Positions 55,096 to 63,847 of a DNA stretch of 64,000 nt are shown here, one piece after another. The stretch comes from Sphingomonas sp. LY29 (GTDB lineage Bacteria > Pseudomonadota > Alphaproteobacteria > Sphingomonadales > Sphingomonadaceae), in the NCBI RefSeq assembly GCF_035593985.1, contig NZ_CP141587.1:1796001-1860000 (forward strand). The letters run 5' to 3'. The notes beneath the pieces are model-generated. The model saw only the letters and a program-made list of their open reading frames with translations, searched no databases and had not been told where the DNA came from. Each line of letters starts with the position of its first letter. Position 1 is the stretch's first letter. The position numbers and the translations under genes are program-made.

Positions 55096-57357
55096 TCAGC
55101 CGATTGCCACCCCATGTCGCTTCGCCCAGTCCCCCAGCGACTTGCGCATGTTGGCGGGTGGCTTGGCAAGCAGCAATTCGACTTTCGCCCGAACCGCGGC
55201 GGCATCGACCGAGCGGATCATCGCCTTGACCGGCCCGACCGCGGCCGGCGTGATCGAGAAACTGTCTAGCCCGATGCCGATCAGCGCCATCGCTTCGAGC
55301 GGGCGACCGCCCATTTCGCCGCACACCCGGACGGGGATGTCGGCCGCCTTCGCCTCGCGAACGACGCGGCGAAGGAAGCGCAGGATCGCCGGGCTCAGCC
55401 AGTCGTAGCGCTCGGCGAGGCGCGGATCGGACCGGTCGGCGGCGAACAGGAATTGGGTGAGGTCATTGGTCCCGATCGACAGGAAATCGATCCGGGGAAG
55501 CAACAGGTCGAGCGTTTCGGCGAGGCTCGGCACCTCGAGCATCGCGCCGAACTCGACGCGAGCGGGCATCGGCCGACGTGCCTTCTGCGTCCAGTCGAGT
55601 TGCTCCTCGAACAGCGCGCGGGCTTCCTCATATTCCCACGGCTCGCTGATCATCGGGAACATGACGCGCAGGACCTTGCCGTCGGCGGCGTCGATCAGTG
55701 CGCGCGCCTGCGCCTTCATCAGCGCCTTGCGCTCCAGGCTGAGGCGAAGCGCGCGCCAGCCCATCGCCGGATTCTCGGACTCGTCCTTGTGATCGGCGAG
55801 GTAGGGCAGCGCCTTGTCGCCGCCGATGTCGACCGTGCGGAACACCACCGGCTTGTCGCCCGCGGCATCGAGCACCGAGCGGTAAAGCTTGTACTGGCTC
55901 TCCCGCCCCGGAAGCGTCGCGGCGACGAGGAACTGGAATTCGGTGCGGAACAGCCCAATTCCGTCGGCGCCGGTGATCTCGATCAGCGAGGCGTCCTCGG
56001 CGAGGCCCGCGTTGACCATCAGCTGCATGCGCGCGCCGTCCTTGGTCTCGGCAGGAAGCGCGCGGATGGTGGCATATTCGGCGCGGCGCTTCTGGCTCAT
56101 CGTCATGCGCTGATCGAAGGCGTTGGCGATGGTGCGCGTCGGTCGGACCACGATCGCGCCGATGTCGCCATCGAGCAGGATCTGGTCGCCTTCGTTGGCG
56201 ATGTGGCGAATGTCGAGGATCCGGCCCACGACGGGGACGCCCATCGCGCGCGCCACGATCGTCATGTGCGCGGTCAGCGACCCTTCCTCAAGGACCACGC
56301 CCTTCAGGCGGCGGCGGTCATATTCGAGCAGCTCGGCGGGGCCGAGATTGCGCGCGATCAGGATCGAGTCCTTGGCGAGGCCGGTCTGCGCGGCGGTGCC
56401 CATCCGCCCCGACACGATCCGCAGCAGCCGGTTCGACAGGTCTTCGAGGTCGTGCATCCGCTCCTTCAGGATCGGATCGTCGATGTCGCGCATCCTGGCG
56501 CGGGTGCGTTGCTGGACCCGCTCGATCGCGGCCTCGGCGGTCAGGCCGCTGTCGATCGATTCATTGATCCGCCGCGCCCAGCCCTCGTCATAGGCGAACA
56601 TCTTGTAGGTTTCGAGGATCTCGTGATGCTCACCCGCGGTGCCAAATTCGGCCTCGCGCGTCATGTTGTCGATCTGCTCGCGCATCTTGCGGAAGGCAGA
56701 ATAGACCCGCGCGCGCTCGGCCTCGGTATCCTCGGCAACGGTATGTTCGACGGTGACACGCGGCTGGTGGAAGACCGCGACGCCCTTGGCCATGCCGGTG
56801 ACCAGCTTCAGGCCGGCGAGGCGCTGCATCCCCGCATCGCGGCTCGCCCCGCGCGACCCATCGACGAGGCGGGCGCTGGCGAGCAATTCGGACAACACCA
56901 TCGCGACGGTCTGCAGCGCCTCGATCTCGACCTTTTCATAGCAGCGCGGGTCGGCGTGCTGGACGATCAGGACGCCGATCGCATTTTCGCGCCGGATGAT
57001 CGGAACGCCGGCAAAACTGTGGAAATGCTCTTCGCCGGTTTCGGGCCGATAGACGAAGGCGGGGTGGGTCGATGCTTCGGCGAGGTTGAGGATGCGACCT
57101 TCCTCGGCGATCGTCCCGACCAGCCCTTCGCCAAGCCCGAGCCGGGTGACGTGAACCGCCTCCTTGCGAAGCCCGTGGGTGGCGAACAGCTCGAGCTGCT
57201 GGTCGCGAAGCAGGTAGATCGAGCAGACCTCGCTCTTCATCGCCACCGCGATCAGGTCGACGACGCGGTCGAGCTTGACCTGCGCCGATCCCCGGCGCGC
57301 CATCACGTCGTGGAGGCCGGTCAGGATTTCGCGGGCGGAAGCGGCGGCGGTCGGCAT
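55096..57357 (-). CDS. ptsP: Phosphoenolpyruvate-protein phosphotransferase PtsP (enzyme I-Ntr)
   Basis: PtsP starts the nitrogen phosphotransfer chain by taking phosphate from PEP. It has 753 residues. An N-terminal GAF domain (about 20-160) is followed by the enzyme I domains. The phospho-His is in EEGSLTAHMTIVARAMGVPV, and the PEP-binding motif is GTEFQFL-like IGLFRTEFQFL with DIGGDKALPYL. The active Cys region VRVCGEMGGRPL follows. An ATG at 57363 two codons upstream is also possible. No NPr (HPr) or enzyme IIA-Ntr gene is in the window. It precedes the RodZ-like gene by 86 bases. Confidence 0.94.
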   Translation of the reverse strand: MPTAAASAREILTGLHDVMARRGSAQVKLDRVVDLIAVAMKSEVCSIYLLRDQQLELFATHGLRKEAVHVTRLGLGEGLVGTIAEEGRILNLAEASTHPAFVYRPETGEEHFHSFAGVPIIRRENAIGVLIVQHADPRCYEKVEIEALQTVAMVLSELLASARLVDGSRGASRDAGMQRLAGLKLVTGMAKGVAVFHQPRVTVEHTVAEDTEAERARVYSAFRKMREQIDNMTREAEFGTAGEHHEILETYKMFAYDEGWARRINESIDSGLTAEAAIERVQQRTRARMRDIDDPILKERMHDLEDLSNRLLRIVSGRMGTAAQTGLAKDSILIARNLGPAELLEYDRRRLKGVVLEEGSLTAHMTIVARAMGVPVVGRILDIRHIANEGDQILLDGDIGAIVVRPTRTIANAFDQRMTMSQKRRAEYATIRALPAETKDGARMQLMVNAGLAEDASLIEITGADGIGLFRTEFQFLVAATLPGRESQYKLYRSVLDAAGDKPVVFRTVDIGGDKALPYLADHKDESENPAMGWRALRLSLERKALMKAQARALIDAADGKVLRVMFPMISEPWEYEEARALFEEQLDWTQKARRPMPARVEFGAMLEVPSLAETLDLLLPRIDFLSIGTNDLTQFLFAADRSDPRLAERYDWLSPAILRFLRRVVREAKAADIPVRVCGEMGGRPLEAMALIGIGLDSFSITPAAVGPVKAMIRSVDAAAVRAKVELLLAKPPANMRKSLGDWAKRHGVAIG

Positions 57358-57489
57358 GGCCAAACGCTAGCAGGGAAAGGCGGGCCATTCCAACCGCCGT
57401 TGGTAGAACCGGATCGGAGGAAGGTGAAAGGAGTGGGAAAGCCGCGCGGGCCACGGGTGAAGCATCCCGAACGGCAAGGAAGCGCGGCC

Positions 57490-57885
57490 ATGATCGAAGT
57501 GAAGCAGTGGCAGGGTACGCAGGAAGACGCGGTCGACCTGATGGAACGGCTAGTCGAATTGCTCGACGACTATCGATCGCGCGACGACGCGTTCCGGATC
57601 AGCCTGTGCCTTGCGAAACTGCATGGCGTCCTGCGGATGCACTGGCTGCGCCCGGCCTCGCGCCGACATGGCGGCCTGGTGTCCGACGTTGCGATCGCCT
57701 TCGAACAATTCGCCAATCGCTGGACGTCGTCGGCGGTGATCGCCGCCTCGATCGCCGACTTTCGCCGCGACGCGCTGGCAATGTGCGCGATGCTATTCGA
57801 TCGATTTCGGAGCGAACAGGCGGCGGCGTTGGTCGCGACGGCTCAGCAAGCTCGATGGCAGGCGACGGCCGGACGACGCGGATAG
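57490..57885 (+). CDS. Hypothetical short cytoplasmic protein
   Basis: A 131-residue protein of unrecognised family, mostly helical, no signal peptide or membrane segment. It reads EVKQWQGTQEDAVDLMERLV, then LCLAKLHGVLRMHW, and an Ala-rich end. AAGGA lies 9 nt before the ATG. A strong terminator hairpin overlaps its end, with the TAG stop in the loop, which supports that this is a real transcribed gene. It is divergent from ptsP across 132 bases. A long open frame continues upstream antisense to ptsP, but that is not coding. Confidence 0.65.
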   Translation: MIEVKQWQGTQEDAVDLMERLVELLDDYRSRDDAFRISLCLAKLHGVLRMHWLRPASRRHGGLVSDVAIAFEQFANRWTSSAVIAASIADFRRDALAMCAMLFDRFRSEQAAALVATAQQARWQATAGRRG

Positions 57886-57903
57886 CGCGTCCGGCCGCCT
57901 TTT
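57866..57903 (+). terminator. Rho-independent terminator overlapping the stop codon of the short gene
   Basis: A perfect 10-bp stem (CGGCCGGACG at 57866-57875 with CGTCCGGCCG at 57888-57897) closes a 12-nt loop that contains the TAG stop. It is followed by CCTTTT. It ends the plus-strand transcript before the convergent lipoprotein gene, whose stop is at 57910. Confidence 0.85.
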
Positions 57904-57909
57904 CCCTCG

Positions 57910-58752
57910 TCAGCCCGTCTTGGTGCCGGTCCAGCTCGACTTCGACCCGTCGCGCGGGTCGGTGTTGGTGAAGGTGAACGACTTGCCGTCGGCATTGGGA
58001 ACGACGGTGACGATCCCGACCTGCTTGCCCCCCCGCGTGTAGGTTTCGCGCAGGCCCGAGGCGCCTTCGCGTGCGACCGCGACGGTCGTGCCGCCGGTAT
58101 CGCCGTCGATCGGAACCGCCGGCCCGCCGATCTTCGCGACCCAGGTCTGGCCCTGCGAAGTCGAAGTGACGGTATCGCCGTCGAAGGCGTAGCGGATGTT
58201 GAGCGCGTCCTCCGAATATTCGGCGATGCGATCGGGGGTCCACTGACCCGAGATTGCGTGGGCGCCCGCCGGGGCGGGTCCGGCGCGCTTGGCGGTCGAG
58301 CTTCCTTCGACCGGGGGTGAATTGGGCGTGGTGGCGTCGACGAACTTGGTGGTCAGGACATTGCCGTCCTCGGACACCGACAGCGTGGCGGAGGAAACCA
58401 TCTTGTCGGCCTTGCGGCGCACGACCTCGACCGTGCGCGGATCGACGACCTTCACCGACATGCTGTCGAAATAGGGCCGGTCTACGACGGGGTGGAAGGC
58501 ACCGTCGGCGGCGACGGTCAGCGGCGGGATGCAGGTCGAACAATTGTAGCTGCCGTCCTGGATGCGGAATTCGTCGGGCTTGCCCTCGAACTTCAGGCTG
58601 GCGAGGTCGGCCTTCCAGGTGCCGGCCAGGATTTCGCCCACGGTGGTGACGGGCCCGGCTTCATTGGCGGCCGGTGCCGCGCCTTGCTGCTTGCATGCGG
58701 TCATCGTCACCAGGACGAGAGCGGCCGCGATCGCGGTCGTGTGCGTTTTCAT
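57910..58752 (-). CDS. Hypothetical lipoprotein
   Basis: A 280-residue predicted lipoprotein: signal peptide with lipobox TMTAC (Cys20). The mature part has about three repeats of a short beta-rich unit: GTWKADLASLKFEGKPDEF, then YNCSTCIPPLTVAADG with a Cys pair, RPYFDSMSVKVVDPRTVEVV and VGIVTVVPNADGKSFTF. It is mainly beta strand, with no membrane segment. The family was not recognised. The ATG at 58752 was chosen, as it starts the signal peptide; the frame further upstream is open but unlike a coding region. It lies 130 bases after the nitronate monooxygenase gene. Confidence 0.78.
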   Translation of the reverse strand: MKTHTTAIAAALVLVTMTACKQQGAAPAANEAGPVTTVGEILAGTWKADLASLKFEGKPDEFRIQDGSYNCSTCIPPLTVAADGAFHPVVDRPYFDSMSVKVVDPRTVEVVRRKADKMVSSATLSVSEDGNVLTTKFVDATTPNSPPVEGSSTAKRAGPAPAGAHAISGQWTPDRIAEYSEDALNIRYAFDGDTVTSTSQGQTWVAKIGGPAVPIDGDTGGTTVAVAREGASGLRETYTRGGKQVGIVTVVPNADGKSFTFTNTDPRDGSKSSWTGTKTG

Positions 58753-58882
58753 GGATGTGCCCCTGCTGGCGAGGGGCGCGATTGCCCCCCGCGTACCGGT
58801 CGGCTCCCATGAAATTGACGCCCCTCTACCCGGAGTCGTCCGACGCCGGATCAGTACCAATTCAACGCAAAGTTAACAATGG

Positions 58883-59941
58883 TTAGCCGCGGCTGCCCAG
58901 TGCGGCGGAAGCCTCGTCGACCAGTTCGGCGATGATGTCCGCGACGGGCTCTTCTTTTTTGACCATGCCGACCGACTGGCCGGCCATGACCGATCCGCCC
59001 TCGACATCGCCGTCGATGACCGCGCGGCGAAGCGCGCCCGCCCAATAATGTTCGATCTGAAGCTGCGCCTCGGCCATTTCGATCGACCCGGAGTCGAGAT
59101 GACCCGCGACTTCGCGCTGCTTCGCGGCGAAGGCCTCCATCTCGCGATTCTTGAGCGCGCGCACCGGGATGACCGGCAGGCGCGGGTCGATCTGGACCGA
59201 CGGGATCGCGTCGCGCGCCGAGGCGCGGATGAACGCCTTTTTGAAGTTGGCGTGGGCGATGCTTTCGGTCGCGCAGACGAAGCGGGTGCCAAGCTGGACC
59301 CCGACCGCGCCCATTTCGAGGTAGGCGGCGATCGCCTCGCCGCGACCGATCCCCCCCGCGACGAACACGGGAATGTCGGCGGCGACGTGCGGCAGGATTT
59401 CCTGCGCAAGCACGCTGGTCGACACGGGTCCGATGTGGCCGCCGGCCTCCATGCCTTCGATCACCAGCGCGTCGGCGCCCGAGCGGATCAATTTCTTCGC
59501 CAGCGCGAGGGCGGGGGCGAAGGCGATCAGCTTCGCGCCGCTGCCCTTGATCCGGTCGATCGCGCCGCCGGGGGGAAGCCCACCCGCCAGCACGACATGA
59601 CCGACCTTGTGGCGCGCGCAGACGTCGATCAGCTCGCTCAATTGGGGGTGCATGGTGATCAGGTTGACGCCGAACGGCTTGGCCGTCCGCGCCTTGGTCT
59701 CGGTGATTTCCTTATCGAGCAGTTCGGGGTTCATCGCCCCGCAGGCGATCACGCCGAAACCGCCCCCGTTGGAAATGGCGGACACGAGGTTGCGCTCGCT
59801 GACCCAGCTCATCGCACCGCCGAGGATCGCATATTCGGTGCCGAGGAAGGCGGTCCCGCGCGCCATCAATTCCTTCAGGCGGATACTGCCCGCATCACCG
59901 TGAACCGCGCGCGTTTCCGCGATCATTCCCTCGCCGCTCAT
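58883..59941 (-). CDS. Nitronate monooxygenase family protein
   Basis: A 352-residue FMN enzyme of the nitronate monooxygenase (2-nitropropane dioxygenase) family. The start has LGTEYAILGGAMSWVSE, then the FMN-binding NGGGFGVIACGAM, HVVLAGGLPPGGAID, ALVIEGMEAGGHIGPV, IPVFVAGGIGRGEAIAAYLE and GAVGVQLGTRFV. The TIM-barrel phosphate site is complete. Such enzymes oxidise toxic nitronates, or act on enoyl substrates; this one is not assigned further. It overlaps the lysC stop by four bases (ATGA), so it may share a message with lysC. Confidence 0.88.
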   Translation of the reverse strand: MSGEGMIAETRAVHGDAGSIRLKELMARGTAFLGTEYAILGGAMSWVSERNLVSAISNGGGFGVIACGAMNPELLDKEITETKARTAKPFGVNLITMHPQLSELIDVCARHKVGHVVLAGGLPPGGAIDRIKGSGAKLIAFAPALALAKKLIRSGADALVIEGMEAGGHIGPVSTSVLAQEILPHVAADIPVFVAGGIGRGEAIAAYLEMGAVGVQLGTRFVCATESIAHANFKKAFIRASARDAIPSVQIDPRLPVIPVRALKNREMEAFAAKQREVAGHLDSGSIEMAEAQLQIEHYWAGALRRAVIDGDVEGGSVMAGQSVGMVKKEEPVADIIAELVDEASAALGSRG

Positions 59942-61194
59942 GCAACTTCTCCCGTGATCGCGTCGCGCGGCGCGTCGAGCCCGTAGGCGGTGTGGAGCAC
60001 GCGCACGGCAAGCTCGGTATATTCCTCGGCGATCAGCACGCTCACCTTAATCTCGCTGGTCGTGATGGCGAGGATGTTGATGCCGCGCTCGGCGAGCGTT
60101 TCGAACATGCGCGCGGCGATGCCGGCGTTGGAGCGCATGCCGACTCCGACCGCGCTGACCTTGACGACATTGGTGTCGGTCAGCAGCTCGTCGAAGCCGA
60201 TGTCGGCCTTGCGCTTCTGAAGCTCGGCGACGGTGTGGGCGAGTGACGCGCGCGGAACGGTGAAGGTCAGCACGCTCGGCTCCCCGCCGCGCGGGACGCT
60301 CTGCACGATCATGTCGACGTTGACGTTCGCGGCGGCGAGCGGCGCGAAGATCGCGGCGACCGTTCCGGCCTTGTCGGGCAGCTGGGTCAGCGTGACCATC
60401 GCTTCATTCTTGTCGTGGGCGATGCCCGTGATGACGTTGCGTTCCATCGCGCTTCCTTCAATCTGTTCGTCGCCAACGATCATCGTTCCCGGCCCGTCCT
60501 CGAACGAGGACAGGACGGTCAGCGGCATGTTGGTGCGCATCGCCAGCCCGACCGACCGGGTCTGCAGGACCTTTGCTCCGACGCTCGCAAGCTCGAGCAT
60601 TTCTTCATAGGTGACGAGGTCGAGCTTGCGCGCCGCGGGCACGATGCGCGGGTCTGTGGTGTAGACGCCGTCGACGTCGGTGTAGATGTCGCAGCGGTCG
60701 GCCTTCATGGCGGCGGCGAGGGCGACCGCCGACGTGTCGGACCCGCCGCGCCCGAGCGTTGCCACCGCGCCTTCGCTGGTGACGCCCTGGAAGCCCGGGA
60801 TGACCGCGATCCCGCCGTCGTCGAACACGCGTTCGAGCACCTCGACGTCGATCCCCTCGATCAGCGCGGCGCTGTGCCCGCTGGCGCGGATCGGCAACTG
60901 CCAGCCCATGTAGCTCTTGGCGTTGAGGCCCATGCCCTGCAGCGTGATGGCAAGCAGGCCGCTGGTGACCTGTTCGCCGCTGGCGACGACCACGTCATAT
61001 TCGCGCGGATCGTAGAGCGCGGCGGCCTCGCGGCACAATTGCACTAGCCGGTCGGTTTCGCCCGCCATCGCGCTCACGACGACCGCGACCTGGTTGCCGC
61101 GTTCGACCTCTCGCTTGACGCGGGTGGCGACGGCGCGGATCCGTTCGATCCCGGCCATCGACGTCCCACCGAATTTCATGACGATACGGGGCAT
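59938..61194 (-). CDS. lysC: Aspartate kinase LysC
   Basis: Aspartate kinase phosphorylates aspartate, the first step to lysine, threonine and methionine. It has 418 residues. The kinase signature VMKFGGTSMAG is at the N-terminus, followed by VVSAMAGETDRLV, LGRGGSDTSAVALAAAMKAD and YTDVDGVYTTDPRIV. Two ACT domains (about 265-410) end the protein and probably bind the feedback inhibitor. The ATG at 61194 was chosen; the upstream frame has no aspartokinase features. It is divergent from ubiG across 53 bases. Confidence 0.95.
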   Translation of the reverse strand: MPRIVMKFGGTSMAGIERIRAVATRVKREVERGNQVAVVVSAMAGETDRLVQLCREAAALYDPREYDVVVASGEQVTSGLLAITLQGMGLNAKSYMGWQLPIRASGHSAALIEGIDVEVLERVFDDGGIAVIPGFQGVTSEGAVATLGRGGSDTSAVALAAAMKADRCDIYTDVDGVYTTDPRIVPAARKLDLVTYEEMLELASVGAKVLQTRSVGLAMRTNMPLTVLSSFEDGPGTMIVGDEQIEGSAMERNVITGIAHDKNEAMVTLTQLPDKAGTVAAIFAPLAAANVNVDMIVQSVPRGGEPSVLTFTVPRASLAHTVAELQKRKADIGFDELLTDTNVVKVSAVGVGMRSNAGIAARMFETLAERGINILAITTSEIKVSVLIAEEYTELAVRVLHTAYGLDAPRDAITGEVA

Positions 61195-61247
61195 GGGGCG
61201 CGCGGTTCCTCGTGGCGGCAGGAGCGCCGTCCTGTTAGGAGGGGCCA

Positions 61248-61973
61248 ATGAGCAATGCAACGATCGTGGCCCGCGAAGCCGCGCACTTCGGCAGCCTGGC
61301 AAGCGATTGGTGGGACCCCGACGGCGCGTCGGCGATGCTCCACAAGCTCAACCCGGTGCGGCTGGCCTATGTCCGCGACATGGTCGACCAGCATTTCGGG
61401 CTCGACGAATGCGGCTTCCGGCCGCTTAGCGGCAAGACCGCGCTCGATGTCGGTTGCGGGGCGGGGCTGCTGGCCGAGCCGCTGGTACGGCTGGGCGCGC
61501 AGGTCACTGCGATCGACGCCGCGCCCGAACTGGTTGAGGCCGCGAAAGCGCACGCGGCGGGGCAGGGCCTGACGATCGACTATCGCGCGATGGGTGTGGA
61601 GTCGCTGACCGGCCAGTACGACCTTGTCACCGCGATGGAGGTGATCGAGCATGTCGCCGACCCGCAAGGTTTCGTGGACGCGCTGGTGGCGCGGCTTGCG
61701 CCCGGCGGGCTGCTGATCCTGTCGACCCCCAACCGGACCGCCTGGTCGCGCCTGCTGACGATCACGCTTGCCGAAGGGACGGGGCGAATCCCGAAGGGCA
61801 CGCACGACTATGACCAGTTCATCGATCCCGACGCGATGAAGGGCCTGCTGGCCAAAGCGGGCATGGCGGTCATCGACGTCGAAGGCATCGCCGTCTCGCC
61901 GATGCGCGGGCTGCATCTGAGCGACGACGTGCGGCTAAATTATCTGGTGGCGGCGAAACGGGCGACGGCCTGA
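61248..61973 (+). CDS. ubiG: Ubiquinone biosynthesis O-methyltransferase UbiG
   Basis: UbiG carries out two SAM-dependent O-methylations in ubiquinone synthesis. It has 241 residues. The start EAAHFGSLASDWWDPDG and FGPLHxLNPxRL-like KLNPVRLAYV are UbiG-specific. The SAM motif is ALDVGCGAGLLAEPLVRLGA, then VTAMEVIEHVADP and LILSTPNRT, and the late motif GTHDYDQFI is present. It is divergent from lysC. GGAGGGG lies 5 to 10 nt before the ATG. Confidence 0.94.
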   Translation: MSNATIVAREAAHFGSLASDWWDPDGASAMLHKLNPVRLAYVRDMVDQHFGLDECGFRPLSGKTALDVGCGAGLLAEPLVRLGAQVTAIDAAPELVEAAKAHAAGQGLTIDYRAMGVESLTGQYDLVTAMEVIEHVADPQGFVDALVARLAPGGLLILSTPNRTAWSRLLTITLAEGTGRIPKGTHDYDQFIDPDAMKGLLAKAGMAVIDVEGIAVSPMRGLHLSDDVRLNYLVAAKRATA

Positions 61974-62022
61974 GGAACGCGGCGCAGCAAATCGGGTAGC
62001 GGATATCCGATCGTCGCTGCGT

Positions 62023-62898
62023 CTATCCGTTGGTGCAGATGAAGAAGGAAAAGTCCGACTTTCCCTGTTCCAGCAGCAGTTGATCGATATTCATCAACGT
62101 ATTGATGAATGCCTGATGCAGGTCAGGTCGGGGCCCCAGTTCAGACAGGTTCAGGAACGGGTAAAGGGGATGCATCAGCGCCCCTCCCAGGCGTCGTTCG
62201 TCGACGTTCTTGAAGTAAATCCTCAGAAAGTCCGGGATCAACTTCGACCTGACGGCTTCCGTCGGGTCACGAAAGAAAACCTGCTCGATCGTCGGATTGG
62301 GAAAGCGCTCAATATTCTTCAGCGACGGGGGTAGACCGTCGAGCACATTCTGGAGCACGTCGATCTGATCGGGCCGGTAAATATTGTAACAGTCGCCGAC
62401 ATATTCGTTGACGATGAAGACGCCCTCATCGGTAAGGGTTCGCCTGACTTGATGAAGAAGGTGCTCGATCTCCCGCACGTGATGCAGCGATCCCGTGCAC
62501 AGGACCAGGTCATAGGTGGAATCGGCAAACTCCACCTGATTGAAGTCGCCGACGAAGAAATTGATTGTCTCGACGCCCGCTTCCCTGGCCTTGCCTTTGG
62601 CGATGTCGATGCTGGCGGATGAGAAATCGAATGCGTCGATCCGGGCGTTTGGATTGGCGTGAGCCGAGGCCAGTTCGTGGTCACCGACACCGCAGCCGAT
62701 CGACAGGATGCGTTCGAACGAGCGGCCCTGAAGATGATCGGCGAATAGCCAACTCAGCCAGTGGCCGGCGCTCTGGCCATTCGAGATGCGCTTATAGATT
62801 GCGGCCGCGATGTGAGGGTCCGACGTCCATTGACTGTCCTGAGCAGCATTGGGATTTTCTTCCCAGAAGTTTGCGCTGTCGACAGTTGGAGCGTGCAT
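62023..62898 (-). CDS. Class I SAM-dependent methyltransferase (low-GC gene)
   Basis: A 291-residue protein with a class I methyltransferase core: motif I ILSIGCGVGDHELA, acidic AFDFSSASIDIAK, GDFNQVEF and LVLCTGSLHHVREIEHLL. The substrate is unknown. The base use differs from its surroundings: a sample line (62341-62400) is 53% GC by count, while a line of ubiG (61441-61500) is 78% and of the next gene 60%. This suggests recent acquisition. It lies 77 bases after the next methyltransferase gene, on the same strand. Similar genes occur near surface polysaccharide loci, but no such genes are seen here. Confidence 0.85.
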   Translation of the reverse strand: MHAPTVDSANFWEENPNAAQDSQWTSDPHIAAAIYKRISNGQSAGHWLSWLFADHLQGRSFERILSIGCGVGDHELASAHANPNARIDAFDFSSASIDIAKGKAREAGVETINFFVGDFNQVEFADSTYDLVLCTGSLHHVREIEHLLHQVRRTLTDEGVFIVNEYVGDCYNIYRPDQIDVLQNVLDGLPPSLKNIERFPNPTIEQVFFRDPTEAVRSKLIPDFLRIYFKNVDERRLGGALMHPLYPFLNLSELGPRPDLHQAFINTLMNIDQLLLEQGKSDFSFFICTNG

Positions 62899-62975
62899 GC
62901 ATTCTCACCTGTGCTGTATTCAGCTGACGATACAGTAAATCCCCAAGAGGCAAAGCCGTCTGCGCAACGGCCCAT

Positions 62976-63743
62976 TCAGACGTCTTCGCCGCGGAGGCGG
63001 CGGATGTGGACGTCGAGGCCGGGGCCGGGCTTGCCGTTGAGCGCAAGCGACAGTGCTTCGGCCGCCGCAAAATTATGGTTGGCGACCTTTCGCAGCAACT
63101 CGGCCGAGGCCTCCTCGCGGCCGAGCAGGATCTGGCAGGCGCTCAATTCGAAATGGGGGTTGTCGTGGACGAACGCGATCCGCGCGCCGATGTCGACCCA
63201 CTGGTTCTCGCCGAACCGCTCGATCCACCATTCACGCTCATAGAGCAGGTTGTGGGTCGGATCGGTCCGTAGGTTGAGCAGGTGACCGAAGCGATCGCCG
63301 ACATAGGGACCGGATTCGAGCATCGGGATCAGGTGGAACTGGAAGCCCGAACAGACGCGCGAAATCTCGGCGAGCGCCTTGTCTTTGATGTCGCTCGGCA
63401 GATGTTCGAGCGCGTGGACCGAATAGACCACGTCGAAGCTGTTGTCCTCGAACGGAAGCTCGGCCGCGCTGGCGACCTGGACCGAGGGGGCGAGGCTGTT
63501 CTGAACCGCCCATTCGGACACGTCGACCCCGTGGGCATCGACATCGAAGGTGGTCAGGTGGCTGACGATCGCGCCCGTCGCGCAGCCGATCTCCAGCGTG
63601 CGCCTGGGCCGGAAGAGCTCGACGATGGTCTGCGCGATCTCGAAATAGGTCCGGTTAAGCTTCGCGCCTTCGAGATAGTTGCGATACTGCGTCCCGCGCT
63701 CGCTGCCGTCCTGGAAATAGGCCTCGTCGAAGGCATTGGCCAT
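62976..63743 (-). CDS. Class I SAM-dependent methyltransferase
   Basis: A 255-residue methyltransferase. The core reads RTLEIGCATGAIVSHLTTF, then HGVDVSEWAVQNS, LPFEDNSFDVVYSVHALEHL and a long C-terminal part with DRFGHLLNLRTD. A family member with this layout often modifies sugars or small molecules; the target is not known. The ATG at 63743 (MANAFDEAYF) was chosen; the frame upstream lacks coding character. It is followed by the low-GC methyltransferase gene and comes after a glutathione S-transferase gene on the same strand. Confidence 0.82.
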   Translation of the reverse strand: MANAFDEAYFQDGSERGTQYRNYLEGAKLNRTYFEIAQTIVELFRPRRTLEIGCATGAIVSHLTTFDVDAHGVDVSEWAVQNSLAPSVQVASAAELPFEDNSFDVVYSVHALEHLPSDIKDKALAEISRVCSGFQFHLIPMLESGPYVGDRFGHLLNLRTDPTHNLLYEREWWIERFGENQWVDIGARIAFVHDNPHFELSACQILLGREEASAELLRKVANHNFAAAEALSLALNGKPGPGLDVHIRRLRGEDV

Positions 63744-63847
63744 GTCGTGCACCTCTTGTCGTCGATCAGCGCAATTTAAGACCAGATTAGACGGCGAATG
63801 ACCAGCGAATGTCGGCAGTCCGAACAATGGCGGCCGTGCCGATTTCT

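Noticed and set aside
55453..57489. Upstream extension of the short gene at 57490, antisense to ptsP
   Set aside because: The frame is open by chance. PtsP has clear motifs on the other strand, and a ribosome binding site marks the ATG at 57490.
58861..58882. GTTAACAATGGTTAG as a second CtrA-like site before the lipoprotein gene at 57910-58752
   Set aside because: The two half-sites are 6 bases apart instead of 7 and one half carries a mismatch. It is also far from the start codon.
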